From Cyanobium gracile PCC 6307 (GTDB lineage: Bacteria > Cyanobacteriota > Cyanobacteriia > PCC-6307 > Cyanobiaceae): DNA of 64,000 bases. The notes under the pieces were generated by a model. The model did no database searches, had not been told where the DNA came from, and saw only the letters and a program-made list of their open reading frames with translations. The stretch is from NCBI RefSeq assembly GCF_000316515.1, contig NC_019675.1, forward strand, positions 496,001-560,000. The letters run 5' to 3'. Position numbers and translations under genes: made by a program. The number at the start of each line of letters is the position of its first letter. The stretch's first letter is position 1. Positions 8,929 to 17,797 of the stretch are shown in pieces.

Positions 8929-10050
8929 TTGAGCGACCCGTCCGATTCGATCGATCTGCCGGGTCAGCTCCAGGCCCTGACCCGGCGGCTGGGCCAGTCG
9001 AACCCTGAGCTCTACCGCCACGTCGCCCTGTATCTCCAGGTGCTGCGCCAGGTGCTGCCCCAGCAGGTCCGCCAGGCCTGCTTCCATCTCGCCACCCAGG
9101 TCCACCCGCGGCGCTACAGCGAGCTCCCGGTGGAGCGCCGGCAGCTGCTGCATCGCCAGATCCAGGAGCTGGTGGGACGCTGCTGCAGCCTGCTCACGGT
9201 GGAGCAGCTGGTGATCCTGGCGGCCCAGATCTCACGCGAGCGCCAGCGGCGCGACCGACATGAGCGGGAGCTGCTGCTGGAGGAACTCACCTGGGAGGGG
9301 GACAGCGGGGGTGGAGAGCCGGAGCCCCTGCCCCCCGGTTCCGTGCAGATCGCCTTCGCCCCGCCCCTGGCCGGTGGATCCTTCCTCTGGGGGGCCCTGG
9401 GCCGTGGCGAAGCCCCCCCGCCGGACTCCGATCAAGGCCAGAAGGAGGATCCGCACGACGGGCAACCGCAGCATCGGGACGCCGCCCAGACCGATGACCC
9501 TGACGATGATGCCGAGGAGGACTCCGGGGAGGACCCCTCGGACGAGGCGAAGGTAGGGTCCGGCCCGGAGCTGGCGGACACCCTGTGGCAGGCAGGGCGA
9601 TTGCCTGACGATCCCGAACGGGTGCTGCGCTGGATGGACGGCATGGAGCTGGCCCTGGGCCGCCGCCTGCGCAACCTTTCCCACGCCGTCAACGTCGAGC
9701 TGCTGCGCGGGGGTGTGAGCCGCAGCCTGCTGCCGGTGAGCCTGCTGGATGCGGTACTGGCCGGCCAGCTCGAGACCATGGCAGCCCCCGCTAACCTGAT
9801 GCGGCTGCCCCTGCCCTTCCCTGGCGCCCGTGCTTCCCAGGCCCAGACGCTGGCGGTGCTGCTGCGGCCCACCGATCTGGAGCTGGAGGAGCCCCGCTTG
9901 CGCACCTGCCGGCGGCGGCTGCAGCAGCATCGTCAGGAGGTTCGCAGAATGGCCCAGCAGTTCCGTCGCCTGCAACGGCGGCTACGGATCCATCAGGCCG
10001 AACAGCTTTGGCTGCAGGACATCCGCCCCCCATCGATTCCGAACGACTGA
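8929..10050 (+). CDS. Conserved cyanobacterial protein of unknown function
   Basis: A 373-residue soluble protein starting at TTG 8929, 11 bp after tsf; frame reading upstream of this TTG is antiparallel noise within tsf. It has an N-terminal helical domain rich in Arg/Gln/Leu, a central low-complexity acidic linker (about residues 160-205, many Asp/Glu), and a C-terminal helical domain that ends in Arg/Gln-rich heptads (HRQEVRRMAQQFRRLQRRLR). No catalytic motif or membrane segment is seen. Its place between tsf and recG, with its end overlapping recG by 43 bp, matches my memory of picocyanobacterial gene order. Function unknown. Confidence 0.75.
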   Translation: MSDPSDSIDLPGQLQALTRRLGQSNPELYRHVALYLQVLRQVLPQQVRQACFHLATQVHPRRYSELPVERRQLLHRQIQELVGRCCSLLTVEQLVILAAQISRERQRRDRHERELLLEELTWEGDSGGGEPEPLPPGSVQIAFAPPLAGGSFLWGALGRGEAPPPDSDQGQKEDPHDGQPQHRDAAQTDDPDDDAEEDSGEDPSDEAKVGSGPELADTLWQAGRLPDDPERVLRWMDGMELALGRRLRNLSHAVNVELLRGGVSRSLLPVSLLDAVLAGQLETMAAPANLMRLPLPFPGARASQAQTLAVLLRPTDLELEEPRLRTCRRRLQQHRQEVRRMAQQFRRLQRRLRIHQAEQLWLQDIRPPSIPND

Positions 10051-12560
10051 ACGGCCCCCCCTCCGTGGAGGGGCCAGCGCTGCCGTCGCCGGAGATTCTG
10101 GAGAGCTGGTGCACGCCCCTGCAGCTGGCCTGCCGCCTGGAGGCCGAAGCCGGCTTCGGCGATCTCCAGGGCCGGCGCGACCGGTTCAGCGGTTTCCTCG
10201 CCACCACGCTGGCGGTGCCCCCCGAGGGGCTCGAGCCCGCCGAGCGTCAGCAGCTGGCCGCCCTCGCCCGGGATGCCGCCGGCTACGGCGATCTGGCGCT
10301 GGCGGGTCGCCAGACCCTGGTGCGACGCCTGCGGCAGGCGCTGCACGAGCTGCGCCGCCGCCGGCAGGAGGTGCGGCCCGTCGGTCCGCCCCGCTTGCGG
10401 CTGGCTCCCGCCGGACCTCCGGCGGTGCCGGCCGCCGGCGGCCCCCGGGGGCTTGATCCCCAAGCCCCGCTGGCGGAGGTGCCCGGCATTGGAGTGAAGA
10501 CCGCCACCCGACTGGCTGCCCTCGGCCTGCTGGTGGTGCGCGACCTGGTGCACCATTACCCCCGCGACTATCTCGACTACGCCCACCTGGTGCGCATCGC
10601 GGCCCTGGAACCGGGGCGGACCGCCACCATCGTGGCCACGGTGCGCCGCTGCCACGCCTTCGGCAGCCCCCGCAACCCCAACCTGGCGATCCTGGAGCTT
10701 CAGGTGCAGGATGTCACCGGCCGGCTGCGGGTGACGCGCTTCTTCGCCGGCCGCCGCTTCAGCAGCCCGGGCTGGCTGAAGGCCCAGCAGCGGCTCTACC
10801 CGGTGGGGGCCACGGTGGCCGTGAGCGGTCTGGTCAAGGACAGCCCCTACGGCCCTTGCTTCGCCGATCCCCTGCTGGAGGTGCTGGAGGCCCCCGGCGC
10901 GCCGGTGCGGTCGGAGCGGATCGGCCGGTTCGTGCCCGTCTACGCCCTCACCGAGGGGCTCAGCGGCGAGACCCTGGCCCGGGCCATCGCCGCCGTGCTG
11001 CCGGCGGCGTGCCGCTGGCCTGATCCCCTGCCGGAGCCCCTGCGCCTGGAGCTGGCCTTGCCGCGCCGCGGTGAGGCGCTGCTGGGGCTGCATCGCCCCG
11101 CCGACCGCGAGGAGCTGCAGCGCTGCCGCCGGCGCCTGGTCTTCGATGAGTTCCTGCTGCTGCAGCTGGCCCTGGGGCAGCGGCGGGAGCGCCTGCGCCG
11201 CTCTCCGGCCCCGCCGCTGCTGCTGCCCAGCGGCGGCGAGGACCTGGTGAGCCGCTTCCTCGACCTGCTGCCCTTTCCCCTCACCGGCGCCCAGAGCCGC
11301 GTGCTGGCGGAGATCCGCGCCGATATGGAGCGCCCCCAGCCCATGGCCCGGCTGGTCCAGGGGGACGTGGGCAGCGGCAAGACGGTGGTGGCCCTGGCGG
11401 CCCTGCTGGGGGCCATCGCCGCCGGCTGCCAGGGGGCCCTGATGGCGCCCACCGAGGTGCTGGCGGCCCAGCACTTCCATAAGCTGGCCGGCTGGCTGCC
11501 CCAGCTCGACGTCAGCATCGAGCTGCTCACCGGCTCCACCCCCGCCCGCCGCCGCCGCCAGGTCCTGCAGGACCTGGTCAACGGCCAGGTGAAGCTGCTG
11601 GTGGGTACCCATGCCCTGCTGGAGGATCCGGTGCAGTTCGATCGCCTCGGGCTGGTGGTGGTCGACGAGCAGCACCGCTTCGGCGTGCGCCAGCGCAACC
11701 GGCTGCTGGCCAAGGGGCTCCAGCCCCATCTGCTGACGATGACCGCCACCCCCATTCCCCGCACCCTGGCCCTCTCGATCCACGGCGATCTGGACCTGAG
11801 CCAGATCGATGAGCTGCCGCCGGGCCGCACGCCGATCCGCACCCGCCTGCTGCGGGGATCCGAGCGCGCCGGCGCCTGGGAGCTGGTGCGCCAGGAGGTG
11901 GCCCAGGGGCAGCGGGCCTACGTGGTGCTGCCCCTGGTGGAGGAATCGGAGAAGCTCGACCTGCGCTCGGCGGTGGAGGTGCACCGCCACCTCGACGAGG
12001 AGGTGTTTCCCGAGCTCACGGTGGGGCTGCTGCACGGTCGGATGACCGGCGAGGAGAAGCAGCGGGTCATCAGCGCCTTCCAGGAGGGTCGCTCCCAGGT
12101 GCTGGTGTCCACCACGGTGGTGGAGGTGGGGGTGGACGTGCCGGAGGCGAGCGTGATGGTGATCGAACATGCCGAGCGCTTCGGCCTGGCCCAGCTGCAC
12201 CAGCTGCGGGGCCGGGTGGGCCGGGGGGCCGCCGCCTCCCATTGCCTGCTGCTGCACGAGGGCGACAACGCCATGGCCCGTCAGCGGCTGGAGCTGCTGG
12301 CCCGCAGCAGCGACGGCTTCGAGATCGCCGAGATGGACCTGCGGCTGCGGGGCCCCGGCCAGGTGCTCGGTACCCGCCAGTCGGGCCTGCCGGACCTGGC
12401 CCTGGCCAGCCTCAGCGACGACGGCGCCGTGCTGGAGGAGGCGCGGCTGGCGGCGCGCCAGATCCTGGGGGAGGATCCCGACCTGGCCCGCCACCCACAC
12501 CTGCGCGAAGCCCTCGAGGCCCAGCGCCGCCGCTCAGTGGAGGCGGCCCAGTTGAATTGA
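10008..12560 (+). CDS. recG: ATP-dependent DNA helicase RecG
   Basis: RecG remodels stalled replication forks and branch-migrates Holliday junctions. The 850-residue product has an N-terminal cyanobacterial extension (about 150 residues), the wedge OB-fold (GRTATIVATVRRCHAF to LRVTRFF), then helicase motifs: Walker A GDVGSGKT (about 452), motif Ia APTEVLAAQH, motif II DEQHRFG, motif III TATPIPRT, and the C-terminal VVEVGVDVPEASVMVIEHAERFG and QLRGRVGRG blocks. The chosen ATG (10008) overlaps the preceding gene by 43 bp; a later start is possible because the first 40 residues are low complexity. Confidence 0.97.
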   Translation: MAAGHPPPIDSERLNGPPSVEGPALPSPEILESWCTPLQLACRLEAEAGFGDLQGRRDRFSGFLATTLAVPPEGLEPAERQQLAALARDAAGYGDLALAGRQTLVRRLRQALHELRRRRQEVRPVGPPRLRLAPAGPPAVPAAGGPRGLDPQAPLAEVPGIGVKTATRLAALGLLVVRDLVHHYPRDYLDYAHLVRIAALEPGRTATIVATVRRCHAFGSPRNPNLAILELQVQDVTGRLRVTRFFAGRRFSSPGWLKAQQRLYPVGATVAVSGLVKDSPYGPCFADPLLEVLEAPGAPVRSERIGRFVPVYALTEGLSGETLARAIAAVLPAACRWPDPLPEPLRLELALPRRGEALLGLHRPADREELQRCRRRLVFDEFLLLQLALGQRRERLRRSPAPPLLLPSGGEDLVSRFLDLLPFPLTGAQSRVLAEIRADMERPQPMARLVQGDVGSGKTVVALAALLGAIAAGCQGALMAPTEVLAAQHFHKLAGWLPQLDVSIELLTGSTPARRRRQVLQDLVNGQVKLLVGTHALLEDPVQFDRLGLVVVDEQHRFGVRQRNRLLAKGLQPHLLTMTATPIPRTLALSIHGDLDLSQIDELPPGRTPIRTRLLRGSERAGAWELVRQEVAQGQRAYVVLPLVEESEKLDLRSAVEVHRHLDEEVFPELTVGLLHGRMTGEEKQRVISAFQEGRSQVLVSTTVVEVGVDVPEASVMVIEHAERFGLAQLHQLRGRVGRGAAASHCLLLHEGDNAMARQRLELLARSSDGFEIAEMDLRLRGPGQVLGTRQSGLPDLALASLSDDGAVLEEARLAARQILGEDPDLARHPHLREALEAQRRRSVEAAQLN

Positions 12561-12596
12561 GCCAGACCACCGGGCCGAGCCGGACCCGCTGCCCCC

Positions 12597-13310
12597 ATGC
12601 CGCCCCTGCGCCCCTGGAGCCCGATCCCCATCGCTGATCAGGGCGAGCCCCTGAACGACCTGCCGCCGAGCCTGTGGCGGCTGGAGCCCCACCCGTATCA
12701 GGCCCTGGGGGCGCCCTATGGGGCCGGCGCCAGTCCGTTCCGGCTGCGCCGTGGCGCGATCGAGCGGCTGGAGCAGGCCCAGGAGCGGCTGCAGCAGCTC
12801 CGGCCCCACATGCGGCTGGCCATCTTCGACGCCTGGCGTCCCATCGCCGTTCAGGCGTTCATGGTGCGCCAGGCCTTCCGTGAGGCCTGCCGCGCGCGGG
12901 GCCTTGACCCCGACGCCTTCGGCCTCGCCCAGCAGGCCGTGGCGGCGGAGGTGGATCGCTTCTGGGCCCCACCCAGTGCCGATCCGGCCACCCCGCCCCC
13001 CCACAGCACCGGTGCCGCGGTGGATCTCACCCTGGCCGAGGCCTGTGGCCGTCCCCTGGCCATGGGCGGGGCGATCGATGCGATCGGCGCCATCTCCGAT
13101 CCTGACCACTACGCCGGCGCCGTCCCCGGCAGCGAGGCCGCCGACTGGCACCAGCGGCGCCGGCTGCTGGCAGCGGTGATGGAGGCATCAGGGTTCGTCC
13201 AGCACCCCAAGGAGTGGTGGCATTTCAGCCACGGCGACCAGCTCTGGGCCTGGCGCCGCGGCGAACCGCGGGCGCTTTACGGCGCTGTTGCCGGTGCCGA
13301 TGCCGGCTGA
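12597..13310 (+). CDS. VanX/DdpX-like D-alanyl-D-alanine dipeptidase (M15D)
   Basis: A 237-residue zinc dipeptidase. Family zinc ligands are visible as HSTGAAVDL (His about 140, Asp about 147) and EWWHF (catalytic Glu and third His ligand, about 206-210). FDAWRP near residue 81 is the conserved Arg motif. No signal peptide, so cytoplasmic as for VanX/DdpX. It would hydrolyse D-Ala-D-Ala from peptidoglycan turnover; there are no vanHA or vanRS neighbours, so a resistance role is unlikely. Its last 34 bp overlap the 3' end of the convergent next gene. Confidence 0.88.
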   Translation: MPPLRPWSPIPIADQGEPLNDLPPSLWRLEPHPYQALGAPYGAGASPFRLRRGAIERLEQAQERLQQLRPHMRLAIFDAWRPIAVQAFMVRQAFREACRARGLDPDAFGLAQQAVAAEVDRFWAPPSADPATPPPHSTGAAVDLTLAEACGRPLAMGGAIDAIGAISDPDHYAGAVPGSEAADWHQRRRLLAAVMEASGFVQHPKEWWHFSHGDQLWAWRRGEPRALYGAVAGADAG

Positions 13311-13714
13311 GCGGCGCCGGGTGCCGGGGCGCTGGTCACGGGGATCACGGTGCCCGGCAGGGTCAGCCCCAGCTCCCGGAACAGCACGCTGGCCTGGGGG
13401 CGGGTCAGCAGGCCCTTCTGGACGCAGCGCTTGAGGCTGGCCAGGGTCATGTCGTCCTGCACCCGGCGCAGCTTGGCCAGCACCGCCGGGCTCTGGTCGG
13501 CGAAGGGCTGCAGATGGGCCTTGTAGGCCGCACGGATCGCGTCGGGCTGGCAGGCCAGGGGGTCGGACTGGAAGTACTGCACCGGGGCCTGGGGCGCGCG
13601 CGGGCGCTCCGCGGCGTCACTGGCCCGCCCTGAGCAGGGCAGCAGACCCGCCAGCACCGAACCGAGGAGGGCCCCCAGCAGGGGCTGGACGCGACCGGTG
13701 CAGGGGCTGCCCAT
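13277..13714 (-). CDS. Small secreted/periplasmic protein of unknown function
   Basis: 145 residues with an N-terminal signal-like segment (LLGALLGSVLAGLLPCSG), then a compact region with two Cys (DPLACQPD and LKRCVQKG) and a Pro/Ala-rich tail. The Cys in LLPCSG could be a lipobox, though spacing is imperfect. It lies directly downstream of sir on the same strand, with its ATG overlapping the sir stop by one base, so it is likely cotranscribed. Function unknown. Confidence 0.7.
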   Translation of the reverse strand: MGSPCTGRVQPLLGALLGSVLAGLLPCSGRASDAAERPRAPQAPVQYFQSDPLACQPDAIRAAYKAHLQPFADQSPAVLAKLRRVQDDMTLASLKRCVQKGLLTRPQASVLFRELGLTLPGTVIPVTSAPAPGAAQPASAPATAP

Positions 13715-15489
13715 CAGGCGGCGGCGAGCAGGTGGGTGACCCGCTCGGTCCCGATCCGCTCGACGAAGTCGCCGAAGCGGCTGCGGGGACCGCCTTCATC
13801 GCGCCAGGCCACCAGCAGGGGCTCCAGGGTGGCCTCCAGCTTCTCCAGGGGCATCTTCTCCAGGTAGGGACTGGCCAGCCGGCTCAGGCCGTGGCTGCCG
13901 CCGAGCCACAGCTGGTAGGTGTCCACGGCGCTGCCCACCAGTCCGATCTCGGCCATGTAGGGGCGGGCGCAGCCGTTGGGGCAGCCCGTCATGCGCACCA
14001 GCAGGGGCTTGCTGATCTCCAGCCGCTCCAGCAGGGCCTCGAGGCGCTCAAGCACGGAGGGCAGGATCCGCTCGGCTTCCGTGATGGCCAGGCCGCACAG
14101 GGGCAGGGCCGGACAGGCCAGGGCATGGCGGGCCAGGGGGGCCGGGGCCTCGGGGGCGGAGAGGCCGAGGGCCGCCAGACCCTCCCGCACCGACGCCCGC
14201 TGGGCGCTGCCGATGTTGCAGAGCAGCAGATCCTGGTTGGGGGTGAGCCTCACCTCCAGCTGGTAGGTTTTGACGAGACGGCGTAGGCCGCTCTTGAGCT
14301 CCCCCTGCAGGCGGCCGCACAGCACCGGCAAGCCCACGAACCAGAGGCCCGGCGACTGGCGGTGCCAGCCCAGGTAGTCGGTGAGGACAGCGGGGGGCTC
14401 TCGGCGCATCCCCTTGATCGGATGGGGAAAGTAGCGGCCCAGCTCGCTGCGGAACCAGTCCACCCCGCGGTCGTGGATCAGGTACTTCATGCGGGCGTGC
14501 CGGCGCTGTTCCCGGTCGCCGTGGTCCCGCTGCAGGGCGACGATCGCCTGCACCAGCTCCAGCACATGGCCGGCGGCCACATAGCCGAGGGGATCGGCGG
14601 TGCGGGCGAAGGTCTCCTCCTTGTTGTGGGTCCGCCCCATGCCACCGCCCACATAGACGTTGCAGCCCAGCGGCCGGCCGGAGGGGTCGCTGAACAGCAC
14701 CAGGCCGATGTCCTGGGTGAGCAGGTCCACCGAATTGTCCCCGGGGACCGTGACGGCCACCTTGAACTTGCGCGGCAGGTAGGTGGAGCCGTAGAGCGGT
14801 TCGGCCGCGTCACCGCTGAACACGGCGCTGCTCTCCTGCAGCCGGCGCGCCTTCTTCACGGGGCCTTTGGGCTTGATCCGGTAGCTGAGGTCCCCGTCCA
14901 CCCAGAGGTCGAGGTAGGAGCCCTCGGCGGCCTGGGGAGCCAGCAGGTCGGCAATCTGATCGGCGAGCAGGCGGGCCTCCGGGTAGCCATCGCGCTCGAA
15001 GGGGGCGGCCGGGGCCATCACGTTGCGGTTGATGTCCCCGCAGGCCGAGAGGGTGGAACCGAGGGCCCGCACGATGCCGCCGATCACCTCCTTGAGGTCG
15101 GTCTTCTGGACACCATGCATCTGGAAGGCCTGACGCGTCGTGATCCGCAGGGTGCCGTTGCCGAGCCGATCGGCGAGGGAATCGAGCGCCAGGTAAAGGG
15201 AGGTGGGGATGCGCCCGCCGGGGTTGCGCAGCCGCAGCATCATCTGCCAGTCCTTGTCGGCGCCCTTACGGCGTTTGTCCCGGTCGTCCTGCTGGTAACT
15301 GCCGTGGAACTTGAGGATCTGGACGGCGGGATCCGTGAAGCTGGGCAGCTCGTTGCCCAGTTCGGCCGCCAGAGGATCATGCAGGTGGCCGCTGCCGGCC
15401 TTGAGCGCCTCCTGCTTGGTGGGGGGCTTGGCGGGGGGAGCCGATGGGAGCGACGTGCTGTCGGCGACCGTCGTCGAGGACATCGGCAT
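13714..15489 (-). CDS. sir: Ferredoxin-sulfite reductase
   Basis: Reduces sulfite to sulfide with six electrons from ferredoxin in sulfate assimilation, using siroheme and a [4Fe-4S] cluster. The 591-residue protein has the duplicated nitrite/sulfite reductase fold: TLRITTRQAFQMHGV for siroheme contacts, GDINRNVMAP, and the four cluster cysteines as CPALPLC (CX5C) and CPNGC (CX3C). Start ATG 15489; ATG 15483 is equally possible. It is divergent from glyS with a 107-bp shared upstream region. Confidence 0.96.
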   Translation of the reverse strand: MPMSSTTVADSTSLPSAPPAKPPTKQEALKAGSGHLHDPLAAELGNELPSFTDPAVQILKFHGSYQQDDRDKRRKGADKDWQMMLRLRNPGGRIPTSLYLALDSLADRLGNGTLRITTRQAFQMHGVQKTDLKEVIGGIVRALGSTLSACGDINRNVMAPAAPFERDGYPEARLLADQIADLLAPQAAEGSYLDLWVDGDLSYRIKPKGPVKKARRLQESSAVFSGDAAEPLYGSTYLPRKFKVAVTVPGDNSVDLLTQDIGLVLFSDPSGRPLGCNVYVGGGMGRTHNKEETFARTADPLGYVAAGHVLELVQAIVALQRDHGDREQRRHARMKYLIHDRGVDWFRSELGRYFPHPIKGMRREPPAVLTDYLGWHRQSPGLWFVGLPVLCGRLQGELKSGLRRLVKTYQLEVRLTPNQDLLLCNIGSAQRASVREGLAALGLSAPEAPAPLARHALACPALPLCGLAITEAERILPSVLERLEALLERLEISKPLLVRMTGCPNGCARPYMAEIGLVGSAVDTYQLWLGGSHGLSRLASPYLEKMPLEKLEATLEPLLVAWRDEGGPRSRFGDFVERIGTERVTHLLAAA

Positions 15490-15596
15490 GGGGACGGGTA
15501 TCTGGACTGAAACTAGCGAACGGCACGGGGCGCTCCGCCGGAGGTTCCTGCCCTTTCCCTCCTTTGCATACAGTCGCGTCCTGCCCGTTCCCCTGC

Positions 15597-17762
15597 ATGG
15601 CCACCTTTCTTCTGGAGATCGGAACCGAGGAACTGCCGGCCGATTTCGTGCGCCTGGCCCAGCCCCAGCTGGAGGCGATCGTGGCCCGCGACCTGCGGGA
15701 GGCCCGCCTCGACTGCGACGCCATCAGGACCGGCGGCACCCCCCGGCGCCTGGCCGTGACCGTCACCGGCCTGCCCCGCGAGCAGGAGGATCTGGTCGAG
15801 GACCGCAAGGGCCCGCCGGCCCAGCAGGCGTACCGCGATGGCCAGCCCACCCAGGCCGCCCTTGGATTCGCCAGGCGCTGCGGCTGCAGCCCCGACCAGC
15901 TGGAGATCCGCGACACCGATAAGGGCCCCTTCGTGTTCGCCCGCACCACCGAGGCCGGCCGCCCCACCGCCGAGGTGCTGGCCGGCTGCATCCCCGGCTG
16001 GATCCGCGCCCTGCAGGGGCGGCGCTTCATGCGCTGGGGCGCCGGGGATGGTCGCTTCAGCCGGCCTCTGCGCTGGCTGGTGGCCCTGCTCGATGAGGCG
16101 GTGGTGCCGGTGGCGCTCACCGACATGGATCCGCCCCTGGCCAGCGACCGTCTCAGCCGCGGGCACCGTCTCCATACCGGGACCGTGACGATCCCCACCG
16201 CCGCGGGCTATGCCGCCGCCCTCGAGGCCGCCGATGTCCAGGTCGACCGGCAGGCCAGGGGCGCCGCGATCCGCACCGCCCTGGAGGCGGCGGCCACAGC
16301 GGCGGGAGCCGAGCTGGATCTGCCGGAGGCCCTGTTCGATGAACTGGTCGACCTGGTGGAGTCCCCCCGCCTGATCGAAGGCTCCATCGATGCCGACTAC
16401 CTGGCCCTGCCCCCGGAGGTGCTCAGCACCGTGATGCGCTCCCACCAGCGCTACGTGCCCCTGCGCCTGGCGGACGCCCCGGCCGACCCCCTGGCGCTGG
16501 TGGCCGGGGAGGCCCTGATGCCCCGGTTCCTCTGCCTGTCCAACGGCCTGGCCGCCGCCGCCGACACCATCCGTCGTGGCAACGAGCGGGTGCTGCGGGC
16601 CCGGCTGGCGGATGCGGCCTTCTTCCTGGCGGCGGATCGTCGTCAGAGCAGCGCCGGGCGGGTGGAGGCCCTAGAGCGGGTCACCTTCGCCGAGGGTCTC
16701 GGCAGCCTGGCCGATCGCAGCCAGCGCCTGGCCTGGCTGGCGGATCTGCTCTGCCGCCGCCTGCCGGTGGCTGACGCCGCCGCCGTCGCCGCCCGCCGGG
16801 CCGCCCCTCTGTGCAAGCACGACCTGGTGAGCCAGATGGTGGGGGAATTCCCGGAGCTGCAGGGAGTGATGGGGGCCAAGTACCTGCTGGCGGAGGGCGA
16901 GTCCCGCGCCGTGGCCCTGGCGGTGCTGGAGCACTATCAGCCCCGCGGGGCCGGTGACGCCCTCCCGTGTTCCGAGGCGGGGGCGGTGCTGGCCCTGGCC
17001 GAACGGCTGGAGCTGCTGCTCAGCATCTTCGCCAGGGGGGAGCGGCCCAGCGGCTCCTCCGATCCCTATGCCCTGCGCCGGGCAGGAAACGGACTGCTGC
17101 AGATCCTCTGGGATCGGGACTGGTCACTCGACCTGGTGGCCCTGATGGCTGAGGCCACCGCCCACTGGCAGCGGCTGCTGCCCGATCTGGCGGTGCAGCC
17201 GCTGGCCCTCGCCGCCGACCTGCTCGACTTCCTGCGCCAGCGTCTGGCCAGCCTGCTGGAGGAGGAAGGATTTAGCGCCGATCTGGTCCAGGCGGTGGCC
17301 GGTGACGGGGTCTCCCTGGAGCGGTTGCTGCGGGATCCGGCCGATGCCCGTGCCCGGGTGGAGCTGCTGCGGCGGCTGCGCAGCGAAGGCCGCCTGCCCC
17401 TGGTACAGGCGGTGGTGCAGCGGGCCTCCCGGCTGGCCGAGCAGGCCGACCTGGCGGCGGATCGGGTCAGCCCTGATGGGGTGGTGGATCCGGATCTGTT
17501 CGGTTCCCCCAGCGAGGCCGCCGTGCTGGCGGTGCTGGAACGGCTGGCGGTCCATGCCGCCGCCACCGGAACCGCCCGCTACGAACCCCTGGCCCGGCTG
17601 CTGGGCGAGAGCGGCACCACCCTGGCTGCCTTCTTTGATGGCCCTGACAGCGTCATGGTGCTCTGCGACCAGCCCGAGGTGCGCCGCAACCGCCTGCGGC
17701 TCCTGGCGGTGCTGCGCAACCAGGCCTCGGTGCTTGCGGACTTCAGCCGTCTGGGGGGCTGA
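15597..17762 (+). CDS. glyS: Glycyl-tRNA synthetase beta subunit
   Basis: A 721-residue beta chain of the heterotetrameric bacterial GlyRS; the catalytic alpha chain (glyQ) is not in the window. The opening MATFLLEIGTEELPADF is a strong family signature, and the C-terminal DALR-type region contains the anticodon-binding part (ANRLRLLAVLRNQASVLADFSRL-like end). ATG 15597 is preceded by no good Shine-Dalgarno. It is convergent with the type III PKS operon, 35 bp apart. Confidence 0.97.
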   Translation: MATFLLEIGTEELPADFVRLAQPQLEAIVARDLREARLDCDAIRTGGTPRRLAVTVTGLPREQEDLVEDRKGPPAQQAYRDGQPTQAALGFARRCGCSPDQLEIRDTDKGPFVFARTTEAGRPTAEVLAGCIPGWIRALQGRRFMRWGAGDGRFSRPLRWLVALLDEAVVPVALTDMDPPLASDRLSRGHRLHTGTVTIPTAAGYAAALEAADVQVDRQARGAAIRTALEAAATAAGAELDLPEALFDELVDLVESPRLIEGSIDADYLALPPEVLSTVMRSHQRYVPLRLADAPADPLALVAGEALMPRFLCLSNGLAAAADTIRRGNERVLRARLADAAFFLAADRRQSSAGRVEALERVTFAEGLGSLADRSQRLAWLADLLCRRLPVADAAAVAARRAAPLCKHDLVSQMVGEFPELQGVMGAKYLLAEGESRAVALAVLEHYQPRGAGDALPCSEAGAVLALAERLELLLSIFARGERPSGSSDPYALRRAGNGLLQILWDRDWSLDLVALMAEATAHWQRLLPDLAVQPLALAADLLDFLRQRLASLLEEEGFSADLVQAVAGDGVSLERLLRDPADARARVELLRRLRSEGRLPLVQAVVQRASRLAEQADLAADRVSPDGVVDPDLFGSPSEAAVLAVLERLAVHAAATGTARYEPLARLLGESGTTLAAFFDGPDSVMVLCDQPEVRRNRLRLLAVLRNQASVLADFSRLGG

Positions 17763-17770
17763 AGCGGCCC

Positions 17771-17786
17771 GGCGCCTTCGGGTGCC
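17771..17786. terminator. Hairpin between convergent glyS and the PKS operon
   Basis: GGCGCC-TTCG-GGTGCC forms a six-pair stem (one G-U pair on the plus-strand transcript) capped by a UUCG tetraloop, placed in the 35-bp gap between two convergent stops. There is no T tract, so this is only a candidate bidirectional terminator. Confidence 0.35.
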
Positions 17787-17797
17787 CCGCCTCCGCC

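Noticed and set aside
9993-12500. Long open frame on the minus strand across recG
   Set aside because: An antisense frame kept open by the very high GC and codon bias of recG; its translation is Gln/His/Gly/Ala-rich with no domain, whereas recG on the plus strand has every helicase motif.
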